Of a stretch of 11,558 nucleotides of DNA, positions 1 to 6,762 are shown one piece after another. The notes under the pieces are model-generated. The model worked only from the letters and a program-made list of their open reading frames with translations. It was not told the DNA's origin and searched no databases. Source of the DNA: Thermococci archaeon (GTDB lineage Archaea > Methanobacteriota_B > Thermococci > Thermococcales > Thermococcaceae); NCBI GenBank assembly GCA_003660485.1, contig QMUI01000010.1, positions 1 through 11,558 on the forward strand. The letters are read 5' to 3'. Within the stretch, counting starts at the first letter, position 1. Each line of letters begins with the position of its first letter. The position numbers and the translations under genes are program-made.

Positions 1-1
1 G

Positions 2-262
2 GGAACGCTTGAGGCTAAGTTCCATTGGTTGCTCTATTCCCTCAACTCACTTAGAAGAACTAACAAAGAGCTTTTTGAAGAGGTTTTGAGTCTACTTGGG
101 AAGTTCAGGTGGAGTGAGGAAATTGAGTGTCTAGATATAAATGATGCAGTGGCTTGGACGGTTAAAAACCATGTTCTATTCCTCGATCCAAGGAGGGGAA
201 TTTTAAGGCCTCAAGGGAGGCTTGAACTTTTAGCGATAAGGAAGGCACTTGAAAAGTTATAA
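2..262 (+). CDS. Archaeal ATPase A, C-terminal end only (COG1672-like)
   Basis: This is the last 86 codons of a gene whose start lies left of the window; the reading frame is open from base 2, so an internal TTG at 29 is not a real start. The visible part aligns throughout with the C-terminal winged-helix-like tail of ATPase B at 1492-2505, from B residue 251 on. Shared blocks are GTLE, LNS-RR, DDAV/NDAV-WTVKN, LF-DP and LRPQGRLELLAIR. The P-loop and Walker B parts are outside the window, so membership of the archaeal ATPase family (PF01637/COG1672) rests on the paralog. Its stop at 260-262 lies 14 bases before the preferred start of the next gene, so the two are probably co-transcribed. The biological role of this family is not known. 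Similarity to B is also visible at DNA level, suggesting tandem duplication around the intervening gene. Confidence 0.85.
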   Translation, partial: GTLEAKFHWLLYSLNSLRRTNKELFEEVLSLLGKFRWSEEIECLDINDAVAWTVKNHVLFLDPRRGILRPQGRLELLAIRKALEKL

Positions 263-263
263 T

Positions 264-270
264 GGAGGTG
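264..270 (+). promoter_or_regulatory. Ribosome binding site deciding a GTG start
   Basis: GGAGGTG lies 6 bases before the GTG at 277. It overlaps the earlier in-frame ATG at 262, which has no such site of its own. This favours GTG 277 as the start of the isomerase-like gene. Confidence 0.6.
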
Positions 271-276
271 GCAAAT

Positions 277-1452
277 GTGGAAATTGTGGGCTTATTCTTG
301 GCAAGTGAGCTTCATGGCGAAAGTTACTATAGGAAGGTCATGGAGAGCTTTAGGGAGGTATTCCCTAAGGATCTCGTGAGCTTTAAGGATGTGAATGAGG
401 TTTCTGGAGTAGATGGTGCTGATATTGTGTTACTTTTCCTGTTGACTGGGGGAACCAGTAAGAAAGCCAAGGAAGTAATAAAAGCTGGAAAGCCGACAAT
501 TTTAATTACCCATGGAAAGCACAACAGCCTTCCAAGCGGTTTATCCGCTAAGGCTTGGGCTGAGGCGAATGGTTACAACGTTTACCTGTACCATGCGGAA
601 TCTCCTGAGGAGCTAATTGGTTTAATAAAGGGGTTGAAAGCGTATAAAAGGTTGAAGGGCCTAAGGATCCTCGAGATAACGAGTGATGGTAAAGTAAGCG
701 AAAACGCTAAGGCCTTCTCAGGGGTTTTTGGTTCTAAAGTCTATGCCATAAGCTACGAAAGGATAAAGGAGGTTGGGTGGAGTGCAAGCGAGAGTGAAAT
801 AAAAGATCTTCTGGCCAAGGTCAGGGTTCTCATAAACGCTGAAGGGGAGAAGGTCAGGGATGTCGTGAGGATTTATTACGCGCTAAAGAAGCTAAAGGAC
901 GAGTACAAAGCTAACGCTATAGTAATTGACTGCTTCCCCTTCGTTGTCAAGTATAAGGTTACCCCCTGCCTTGCTGTGGCAATGATGAACGCCGAGGGAA
1001 TTCCAACGGCATGTGAGGATGACTTTCACAGCTTGCTCATGCTCACGATAAGCTATGAGCTAACCGACAGTCCCGGATGGATAGCAAACCCAAGTGGATT
1101 CACGAAAAATGGTGAGCTGAAGCTTGCTCACTGTACGATAGCACCTACCCTGGGGAGGAACTGTGGCATAGTTTCCCACTTTGAGAGCGGTTGTCCCTAT
1201 GCCGTAACGTGCGAGATAAAATATGATAGGCTCATAATAGGTAGGGTGAGCCTAGACTACTCAAAGCTTTCCTACTTCGTTGCGAGAAAAGTGAGGAGTG
1301 GCCTCCTTGAGGAGGGCCTCTGCAGAACTCAGCTGGTGGTGGACATAGGAAGGGAGTTCTTAGAGAAAGCCTTAGGTAACCACCACGTCGTGATGCCCTA
1401 CACCCCTGAAGCATTGGAGGGTCTGAAGCTCGTTGACTGGCTCCTGGGATAA
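277..1452 (+). CDS. L-fucose/L-arabinose isomerase-like protein (COG2407 type)
   Basis: A protein of 391 residues from GTG 277, or 396 from ATG 262 (a TAATG overlap with ATPase A). GTG 277 is preferred for its strong ribosome site. Seen, numbering from ATG 262: LLTGGTS at 60-66, DCFPF at 223-227, TACEDD at 249-254, SPGWIANPS at 270-278, AHC at 289-291 and GNHH at 372-375. In the fucose/arabinose isomerase fold an ACE(G)D acidic pair and a late NH motif supply the metal ligands for aldose-ketose isomerisation, so E252, a nearby Asp and H374/H375 are candidate ligands here. The protein is shorter than bacterial FucI (about 590 residues). No sugar kinase, transporter or aldolase is adjacent, so the substrate cannot be read from context. 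The gene sits between two paralogous ATPase genes on the same strand. The fold assignment is fairly sure; the activity is inferred. Confidence 0.8.
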   Translation: MEIVGLFLASELHGESYYRKVMESFREVFPKDLVSFKDVNEVSGVDGADIVLLFLLTGGTSKKAKEVIKAGKPTILITHGKHNSLPSGLSAKAWAEANGYNVYLYHAESPEELIGLIKGLKAYKRLKGLRILEITSDGKVSENAKAFSGVFGSKVYAISYERIKEVGWSASESEIKDLLAKVRVLINAEGEKVRDVVRIYYALKKLKDEYKANAIVIDCFPFVVKYKVTPCLAVAMMNAEGIPTACEDDFHSLLMLTISYELTDSPGWIANPSGFTKNGELKLAHCTIAPTLGRNCGIVSHFESGCPYAVTCEIKYDRLIIGRVSLDYSKLSYFVARKVRSGLLEEGLCRTQLVVDIGREFLEKALGNHHVVMPYTPEALEGLKLVDWLLG

Positions 1453-1454
1453 CC

Positions 1455-1488
1455 TTTTTACTCCTTTATCAATATTAGCTTAGGTGGT
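1455..1488 (+). promoter_or_regulatory. Candidate promoter and ribosome site of ATPase B
   Basis: In the 39-base gap after the isomerase-like gene, TTTTTA at 1455-1460 and TTTATC at 1465-1470 are possible TATA elements. AGGTGGT at 1482-1488 is a ribosome site 3 bases before the ATG at 1492. ATPase B can therefore be transcribed on its own. Confidence 0.4.
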
Positions 1489-1491
1489 AGC

Positions 1492-2505
1492 ATGTTCTTC
1501 GATAGGGAGAGGGAGCTTGGGAAGTTGCTGAAAATGGTTTCCTATGATCCAAACATGATAACCTTTATCTACGGCCCGATAAACTCTGGGAAAACAGTTC
1601 TAATGTCTGAACTAACTAAAAGAATTGCTAAAGACTTCACGGTTTTTTATATAAATCTGAGAGGACGTTTTGTTAATAGCTATGAAGACTTTATGAAGGT
1701 TCTCTTTAGTGTTAGGGAAGGCTCTCCGAAGGAACTCTTGGCAGAACTCCTGAAAAGTGGTCTAGCTTATGGTGGTATTCCAGTTCCTGAGGGGGTTTTT
1801 AAAAAAATCCTGGAAAATAAAGACGAAGATCCCTTTGTATTCCTCGAAAATTACTTAAGAGAGCTTAAGGAGAAAGGAAGAAAACCGATTTTGATAATTG
1901 ACGAACTGCAGGTTGTGAGTGATTTAAAGATAGATGGTCTTTTAATATACAAACTCTTTAACTTCTTCGTTAGGCTCACAAAAGAAACTCGTTTAAGCCA
2001 TGTTTTTGTCGTTACTTCTGATAGTCTATTCATAGAGAAGGTCTACAACGAGGCAATGCTTCAGGGGAGGGCAGATTACTTCCTAGTTGATGATTTCGAG
2101 AGAGAAACTGCCCTTAAATTCCTCGTGTCCCAGGGATTCACTAATGATGAGGCTGAGTTAGTTTGGAGCTACTTTGGGGGTAAGCCTGTTTATCTTGTTG
2201 AAGCACTAAAGCATAGGGAGGAACTCAAGGAGTGGTGCGAGGGAACGCTTGAGGATAGGACGAGTTGGTTAGTCCTCTCCCTAAACTCGATGAGGAGAAA
2301 GAATCCAGAGTTATTCAGGGATATTTTGCCCCTTCTTAATGAGTTTAACGATAAAGAGGCAATAAAGTGCAATGAGATCGACGATGCAGTTTTCTGGACT
2401 GTTAAGAACAATGTCCTCTTCTTTGATCCGAGGAAAAGACTTCTAAGGCCTCAGGGGAGGCTTGAGCTCTTGGCAATAAGGAGGGCGTTGGATGAGGTTG
2501 GATAA
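1492..2505 (+). CDS. Archaeal ATPase B (PF01637/COG1672-like)
   Basis: A 337-residue P-loop ATPase. Walker A is GPINSGKT at 28-35. Walker B is ILIIDE at 133-138, with D137 and E138 as the acidic pair. VTSDS at 174-178 is a sensor-1-like strand end, and FGGKP at 228-232 lies where sensor 2 is expected. A helical or winged-helix C-terminal region (about 240-337) ends in LRPQGRLELLAIR. There is no signal peptide or membrane segment, so it should be cytoplasmic. This family is strongly expanded in Thermococcales and in most cases has no assigned function; its members resemble STAND-type regulators. ATPase A (partial, left edge) and ATPase D (7312-8289, minus) are close paralogs. The ATG at 1492 is supported by AGGTGGT just upstream. 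The family is confident; the role is unknown. Confidence 0.9.
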   Translation: MFFDRERELGKLLKMVSYDPNMITFIYGPINSGKTVLMSELTKRIAKDFTVFYINLRGRFVNSYEDFMKVLFSVREGSPKELLAELLKSGLAYGGIPVPEGVFKKILENKDEDPFVFLENYLRELKEKGRKPILIIDELQVVSDLKIDGLLIYKLFNFFVRLTKETRLSHVFVVTSDSLFIEKVYNEAMLQGRADYFLVDDFERETALKFLVSQGFTNDEAELVWSYFGGKPVYLVEALKHREELKEWCEGTLEDRTSWLVLSLNSMRRKNPELFRDILPLLNEFNDKEAIKCNEIDDAVFWTVKNNVLFFDPRKRLLRPQGRLELLAIRRALDEVG

Positions 2506-2507
2506 GG

Positions 2508-2515
2508 TTTTTATC
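2508..2515 (+). promoter_or_regulatory. TATA box for a leaderless radical SAM mRNA
   Basis: TTTTTATC is centred about 26 bases before the ATG at 2538. That is the usual archaeal TATA-to-start-site distance, so transcription should begin at or next to the ATG. No ribosome site is seen there. Confidence 0.55.
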
Positions 2516-2537
2516 CCCTCCTGTGTTCTCGTCTAAG

Positions 2538-4280
2538 ATGATAGTTGCAATAATAGACGGCTACACGGACGAGCCCGCGGGGCTTGGCGTTCCTCCCTAC
2601 ATAGGTCTCTACCCAAGGTACGCTTATGGTGCGATAAAGAAGGCTAGGAGAGATGCTAACGTATTCTACCTCACGATTGACGATTTAAGGGCGACATTCG
2701 AGGGTGAAGACGGCATTAGGACGAAGAACAAGACGCCAAACTTCCCTAAGGTTAGGGAGATACTTGAGAAAGCCGATGTTATAATCTTCATTGGCGGCCT
2801 TCACACTCCTGGAAAGTATCTCTCCGCGGTTCCTGGGAGCGTTGAGGAGGTTGCAAAGTTCATAAGCGGATTTAATGCTGTCAAGATCCTTGGTGGTCCC
2901 GCTTTCATGGGCTCAGCAAAGATGGGTGGAGTTAAGATAACCACAAAGGAACTCAAGTTCGCCGAGGAGGTTTTCGATTACGTAGTCTACGGCGACCTTG
3001 AGGCCTTCCTCTACGACTACTTCTCGGGAAGGGATCTAGATCCCTTTAGGTTTAGAAGCTATGGGGAGTTGCAGCCCTACGCTTTACTGGGAGCTGAAGT
3101 AGTTAAGCAGTTCCCGGGCTATCCTGAATTCGTATTAGCTGAGATAGAAACCCAGCGCGGCTGTCCCAAGGCAATGGGTATAGGGGGCTGTTCCTTCTGC
3201 ACGGAGCCGGTTCGCTACCCCGTCGTAGAGAACAGGCCCCAGGAATTCGTTGCCCAGGAAGTTGAAGTCCTATACAGGCTGGGAGTGAGGCACTTCAGGA
3301 TAGGGAGGCAGAGCTGCATCTTCTCCTACATGGCCGAGCCCAACGGCAGGGTTCCAATTCCAAAGCCCGAGGAAGTTGAGAAGCTGTTTAAAGCAGTTAG
3401 AAGTGCTGCACCAAACGTTAAAACCCTCCACGTGGACAATGCAAATCCAGCGGTGATCGCTAACTACCCCGAGGAGAGCAGAAGGATTGCAAAGGCCATA
3501 ATTAAGTACGGAACCCCGGGGAACGTGGTTGCCTTTGGATTGGAAACTGCGGATCCAAAGGTTGCCAAGTTGAATAACCTCAACGCTACTCCAGAGGAAA
3601 CATACGAGGCCGTAAAGATAATAAACGAGGTCGGGGGGAAGAGAGGCTACAATGGTCTTCCCTGGCTCCTCCCTGGGATAAACATAATCTTTGGACTTCC
3701 TGGAGAGACAAAGAGAACGTACGAACTTACATTTCAGTTCCTGAAGAAGATACTCGACGACGGCTTGATGGTTAGGAGGATAAACATCAGGCAGGTCGTT
3801 GTATTCCCTGGGACGCCGCTTTGGAACATGAGGGATAAGGTGAAGACTGAAAAGCACAAGAAGCTGATAGAGCACTACAGGCACAAGATAAGGCATGAGA
3901 TAGACCTCCCAATGCTCAAGAGGGTCGTTCCAGTAGGGACGATTCTGAGGGACGTGAGGATGGAGGTTTATGACGGCGATATAACTTTCGGCAGGCAGTT
4001 TGGGAGCTACCCTCTGATAGTTGGCGTGCCCAAGAGGCTCGAGCTCGACAAGTATTACGACGTAATGATAGTCGACCACAGGCTTAGGAGCGTCACTGGA
4101 ATTCCGGTTCCCATTGACGTTAACAGGGAGAGCTCCAAGGTTTTGAAGTGGCTCCCTGGGGTAGGAAAGAAAACCTTAGCTAAAATTCTGGCGAAGAGGC
4201 CCTTTAAGAGCGAGGATGAGTTCCTTAATTTGTTTCCCCAGGATGTGAGGGGCCTTTATAAGGGTCATGTTAAGTTGTAG
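2538..4280 (+). CDS. Radical SAM enzyme with C-terminal helix-hairpin-helix (COG1031-like)
   Basis: A 580-residue protein from ATG 2538. An in-frame GTG at 2523 would add five residues but has no ribosome site, whereas the TATA box fits a leaderless start at 2538. The N-terminal half (about 1-190) starts MIVAIIDGYTDEP and resembles the Rossmann-like part of B12-binding radical SAM proteins. The cluster motif is C209-x8-C218-x2-C221, in ETQRGC...GGCSFCTEP; these cysteines should hold a 4Fe-4S cluster that cleaves S-adenosylmethionine. GLETADP and IFGLPGET are typical later strands of the barrel. Residues about 535-565 carry LPGVGKKTLAKI, a helix-hairpin-helix usually used to bind nucleic acid. 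This architecture matches COG1031, whose substrate I do not know. The 3' end overlaps ATPase C by 16 bp, tail to tail. Confidence 0.88.
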   Translation: MIVAIIDGYTDEPAGLGVPPYIGLYPRYAYGAIKKARRDANVFYLTIDDLRATFEGEDGIRTKNKTPNFPKVREILEKADVIIFIGGLHTPGKYLSAVPGSVEEVAKFISGFNAVKILGGPAFMGSAKMGGVKITTKELKFAEEVFDYVVYGDLEAFLYDYFSGRDLDPFRFRSYGELQPYALLGAEVVKQFPGYPEFVLAEIETQRGCPKAMGIGGCSFCTEPVRYPVVENRPQEFVAQEVEVLYRLGVRHFRIGRQSCIFSYMAEPNGRVPIPKPEEVEKLFKAVRSAAPNVKTLHVDNANPAVIANYPEESRRIAKAIIKYGTPGNVVAFGLETADPKVAKLNNLNATPEETYEAVKIINEVGGKRGYNGLPWLLPGINIIFGLPGETKRTYELTFQFLKKILDDGLMVRRINIRQVVVFPGTPLWNMRDKVKTEKHKKLIEHYRHKIRHEIDLPMLKRVVPVGTILRDVRMEVYDGDITFGRQFGSYPLIVGVPKRLELDKYYDVMIVDHRLRSVTGIPVPIDVNRESSKVLKWLPGVGKKTLAKILAKRPFKSEDEFLNLFPQDVRGLYKGHVKL

Positions 4281-5434
4281 AGGAACTCTGGAATTTCCTC
4301 TCCGCCGATAACTATCACACCCCTGGGATACTTCTTCTTTATTCTCCCCGACTTAACCTCGATTTTGATGCCCTTAGCAACTGCGTCGATCTCATATTTA
4401 TCCGTTCTGAAATAAAATACCTCTCCAAATTTCCTGTATAGGTGTTCCTGCATGATCCACTCGTACAGCACGTCCTTTCCTATCTCCCTCCCCGCCCACT
4501 CTGCTAAAGCTCTTGCAATTAGGGGGTCTCTTATTACGAACTTCCTATCTTTTCTCTCTATTATCCTCCCTCCTTCGTCCCTGAAGGGTATTTGAAGGAG
4601 AATGTGAAGGGCCTCAAACACTTCAATGTACTCTCTTACCGTCGGAACTGATACGCCTGACCTTTCGGCAAGCTTCCTGAAGGATACAGGATCGGGAGCA
4701 ACGTCAATTATGGCTCCGATCACATCCCTAGCAATGCTCGTGCTCTTTCCAAGGGTTAGAATATCTGATTTTATCGTTAAGATCACGTCTTTTGTCGTGA
4801 GCATGCCATTGAGATAGGCCAAGTATCCTCCGGTTTCTAGGTAGTTCTCGAAGATTTCACTGGCCTTTGAGCGAGCAAACTCTTGGTAGAATAAGTGATA
4901 GTACTCTCTGAATGAGAGCGGAGTAACCTCTATAATTCTTCCTCTACCCATTCTTCCCCCAAATGCTCCTATAATTCTTTCTCTGGCGAGGGTTATTGAT
5001 CCAGTTACCGTGAGAACGTCATCAATGAATTTTTTCCTATCAATAAGGTACTTAACTCCCCTCCACCAGTCCGGGAGTAAGGTTACTTCATCAAGGAATA
5101 TATACGAGCTCTTTACTCCTTTGCGCCTTCTTATTTTGAAGTACGCTTCCATTATCTCAACGAGTTCTTTATAGTTCTCTAAAATGCTGCAGTCGAAGTA
5201 GAATACTGAGTACGGGTTTTTTGAATTCTCCAGGATGTTTTTTATCAGTAGCTTCATTCCGAGGGTTTTTCCAACCCTCCTTGGTCCAAGTATGAAATTA
5301 AGGGAGAATGGCTGGAGGGAGATTTCTTCTATCCACTTCGGCGTTATCCTGTACCTCAGCTTCTTAAATTCCTTTAATTCAGGATCTTCCTCATGTATCC
5401 ACCATGGATTCTGATCTTCAAGTAGTCCAATCAT
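4265..5434 (-). CDS. ATPase C: AAA_14/DUF4143-type ATPase with nuclease-like tail
   Basis: A 389-residue protein. Walker A is GPRRVGKT at 50-57, Walker B is YIFLDE at 111-116, and sensor 1 is VTGS at 143-146. A winged helix-turn-helix follows at about 250-282 (KLAERSGVSVPTVREYI). The C-terminal domain contains EID at 348-350 and IEVKSG at 358-363, the D...ExK pattern of a PD-(D/E)XK nuclease fold, as is usual in DUF4143 proteins. It is not close to ATPases A, B and D. The family is common in archaea and bacteria, is patchily distributed, and has no settled function. TTTATAAA lies 26 bases before the ATG, so the mRNA is probably leaderless. The gene is transcribed divergently from the phosphoribosyltransferase and runs into the radical SAM gene, as if it had been inserted between them. 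Confidence 0.9.
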   Translation of the reverse strand: MIGLLEDQNPWWIHEEDPELKEFKKLRYRITPKWIEEISLQPFSLNFILGPRRVGKTLGMKLLIKNILENSKNPYSVFYFDCSILENYKELVEIMEAYFKIRRRKGVKSSYIFLDEVTLLPDWWRGVKYLIDRKKFIDDVLTVTGSITLARERIIGAFGGRMGRGRIIEVTPLSFREYYHLFYQEFARSKASEIFENYLETGGYLAYLNGMLTTKDVILTIKSDILTLGKSTSIARDVIGAIIDVAPDPVSFRKLAERSGVSVPTVREYIEVFEALHILLQIPFRDEGGRIIERKDRKFVIRDPLIARALAEWAGREIGKDVLYEWIMQEHLYRKFGEVFYFRTDKYEIDAVAKGIKIEVKSGRIKKKYPRGVIVIGGEEIPEFLYNLT

Positions 5435-5456
5435 GTTAACTCATACTTTACATATC

Positions 5457-5464
5457 TTTATAAA
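5457..5464 (-). promoter_or_regulatory. TATA box of ATPase C
   Basis: TTTATAAA is a perfect palindrome centred 26 bases upstream of the minus-strand ATG (5434-5432), so transcription should start at the start codon. A TGTTAACT copy lies on each side: one over the start codon (5434-5441) and one just upstream (5468-5475). Confidence 0.6.
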
Positions 5465-5493
5465 TATTGTTAACTGTTGTTTTACACAATATT
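5463..5493. promoter_or_regulatory. 8-bp dyad upstream of ATPase C (operator candidate)
   Basis: AATATTGT at 5463-5470 and ACAATATT at 5486-5493 form a perfect 8-bp inverted repeat with a 15-base spacer. A second arm pair, TGTTG at 5475-5479 and CAACA at 5495-5499, is interleaved with it. The dyad abuts the TATA box of ATPase C on its upstream side, where archaeal activators or repressors often bind. AT-rich sequence makes chance symmetry possible. Confidence 0.3.
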
Positions 5494-5531
5494 GCAACAT
5501 CCTGACAAACATGCCTCAGCTTTTCGGTGGA

Positions 5532-5571
5532 TTTTTAAATTCAGGTGTTAACTGGAGAGCAAAGGGGGTGA
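5532..5571 (+). promoter_or_regulatory. Promoter and ribosome site of the phosphoribosyltransferase
   Basis: TTTTTAAAT at 5532-5540 is a good TATA box, predicting a start near 5562. GGGGGTGA at 5564-5571 is a strong ribosome site 4 bases before the ATG at 5576. The mRNA would have a very short leader. Confidence 0.55.
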
Positions 5572-5575
5572 GAAA

Positions 5576-6037
5576 ATGGACAAGGTCTATCTAACTTGGT
5601 GGCAGGTTGACAGGGCGATATTTGCTCTAGCCGATAAGTTGAGGGAGTACAAGCCAGACGTAATCGTTGGCGTCGCAAGGGGAGGGTTAATTCCAGCCGT
5701 TAGGTTGAGCCACATCCTTGGTGATCTTCCGCTCAAGGTAATCGACGTTAAGTTCTACAAGGGGATAGATGAGAGGGCTGAGAAGCCTGTAATTACAATC
5801 CCGATACATGGGGATCTCAAGGACAAGAAGGTTGTGATAGTGGATGACGTCAGTGATACTGGAAAAACGTTGGAAGTGGTAATAGAGGAAGTGAAGAAGC
5901 TTGGTGCGAGGGAGATAAAGGTCGCCTGCTTGGCTATGAAGCCATGGACTTCCGTAGTTCCGGACTATTACGTCTTCAGGACCGATAAGTGGATAGTCTT
6001 CCCATGGGAGGAATTTCCAGTCGTTACCAAAGAGTAG
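5576..6037 (+). CDS. Purine (xanthine/hypoxanthine-guanine) phosphoribosyltransferase, archaeal type
   Basis: A 153-residue type I phosphoribosyltransferase. The PRPP-binding loop is VVIVDDVSDTGKTL at 86-99, with D90 and D91 contacting the ribose. GVARGGLIPA at 32-41 is the pyrophosphate loop. W139 in DKWIVFPWEE lies in the region that stacks on the purine in XGPRT-like enzymes. It should transfer a phosphoribosyl group from PRPP to xanthine, guanine or hypoxanthine in cytoplasmic purine salvage (COG2236 type). Length and motif order match the small archaeal enzymes of Pyrococcus. The base preference cannot be read from sequence. A strong ribosome site fixes the start. It is divergent from ATPase C and has its own promoter, with a candidate GTTAAC operator between TATA box and ribosome site. 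Confidence 0.9.
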   Translation: MDKVYLTWWQVDRAIFALADKLREYKPDVIVGVARGGLIPAVRLSHILGDLPLKVIDVKFYKGIDERAEKPVITIPIHGDLKDKKVVIVDDVSDTGKTLEVVIEEVKKLGAREIKVACLAMKPWTSVVPDYYVFRTDKWIVFPWEEFPVVTKE

Positions 6038-6038
6038 C

Positions 6039-6047
6039 TTTATATAT
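6039..6047 (+). promoter_or_regulatory. TATA box of the signal-peptide gene
   Basis: TTTATATAT lies about 24 bases before the ATG at 6067, fitting a leaderless mRNA starting at that ATG. This is evidence that 6067, and not the GTG at 6112, was the original start. Confidence 0.55.
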
Positions 6048-6066
6048 TTTTGACCAACTTTAAATC

Positions 6067-6762
6067 ATGAGATGGATACCACTATTTGTAATGCTGTTAA
6101 TCCTCCCATAGGTGGTTGCCGGGAATGAGGTGGTGAAGGAGTGCTCTTGGGTTGTCACCTTTAATTCAACTTCTCCGTGGTTCTGCGTTAACATTATTGA
6201 TTACCACGACTTTGGTTCAAATGTCTTGGTTATTGGCTCCGCGAAGATGCCTGCCCACCCTAAGGACTCACTTTGGGTGGCAGTTTTGGACAGGGACGGG
6301 AATTTGGTTGTACAAAAGGTCATCGCCTCGGAATATCATATGGTTCCAAAAGTTGTAGTTTTCTTAAATGATTCAGCTATTGTTGCTGGGATTGCTGGGG
6401 GAGGTAGTGACGCTCCTTGGATAGGTTACTACTTTGTAGCCAGAATACTCAAGGATGGAAGAGTACCTTGGGCAAAGTACTACACGGCGGGCTTATCTGG
6501 GGACGATATTTTCTGGACGCTTAACGTCACCGGTCTGAAGTGCCAAGGCAAATGCATTGTGAATACGGAATCTTCAAGCTTCGTGATGAAATTGGATGGT
6601 GAAGTTATAGCCCCCGAGAACATCACAGGTTTTACCCTTAATTATGAGGAAATTCCCACAAATTTCACAGTTTCTAGGTCTGAGTTAAAGTGCTTCCCAT
6701 GGTGGACCCTTGGTGTTATAAGTGTCCTTGCTTTAATCGTGATATTGAGGTGGAGGAGATGA
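6067..6762 (+). pseudogene. Secreted, C-terminally anchored protein with an in-frame TAG in its signal peptide
   Basis: From ATG 6067 the frame reads MRWIPLFVMLLILP, then TAG at 6109-6111, then VVAGNEVVKE and an open frame to TGA at 6760-6762. A single C-to-T change (CAG to TAG) would explain it. With Gln restored, the first 18 residues form a good signal peptide with a VVA/GN cleavage site. The remaining 216-codon ORF (GTG 6112 onward) is intact. It has several N-glycosylation sequons (NST, NDS, NVT, NIT, NFT), a short CQGKC pair, strand-rich segments such as WVAVLDRDGNLVV that recall beta-propeller proteins, and a final membrane helix (about 198-213) ending RWRR. It would face the outside of the cell. 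Starting at GTG 6112 has no ribosome site and loses the signal peptide. The function is not recognised. It overlaps the next gene by ATGA. Recent inactivation, a strain polymorphism or a sequencing error are all possible. Confidence 0.6.

Larger units (their letters stand above)
5434..5553. repeat. Three TGTTAACT copies in a divergent promoter region
   Basis: TGTTAACT occurs at 5434-5441, 5468-5475 and 5546-5553; its core GTTAAC is a palindrome. The first covers the start of ATPase C, the second lies just upstream of its TATA box, and the third lies between the TATA box and the ribosome site of the phosphoribosyltransferase. The placement suits repressor operators acting on both genes. No regulator is identified; this is inferred from position only. 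Confidence 0.35.

Noticed and set aside
2145-2156. AATGATGAGGCTGA in ATPase B as a second C/D sRNA
   Set aside because: Only two bases separate the C-like and D-like boxes, no second pair follows, and the stretch is coding.
3270-4079. A 269-codon open frame on the minus strand inside the radical SAM gene
   Set aside because: It lies wholly within a well-supported gene on the other strand. Its product is rich in His, Tyr, Pro and Val with no recognisable domain, as expected for an antisense shadow, and it has no promoter or ribosome site.
6109-6111. TAG read as pyrrolysine or another recoded amino acid
   Set aside because: Pyrrolysine use is known from certain methanogens and some other lineages, not Thermococcales, and archaeal selenocysteine uses UGA. 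A mutation from CAG in a signal peptide is simpler.
6690-6758. N-terminal extension of the metallo-hydrolase starting at 6690
   Set aside because: It would overlap the membrane helix of the upstream gene by 69 bases. ATG 6759 has a proper ribosome site and the typical ATGA overlap.
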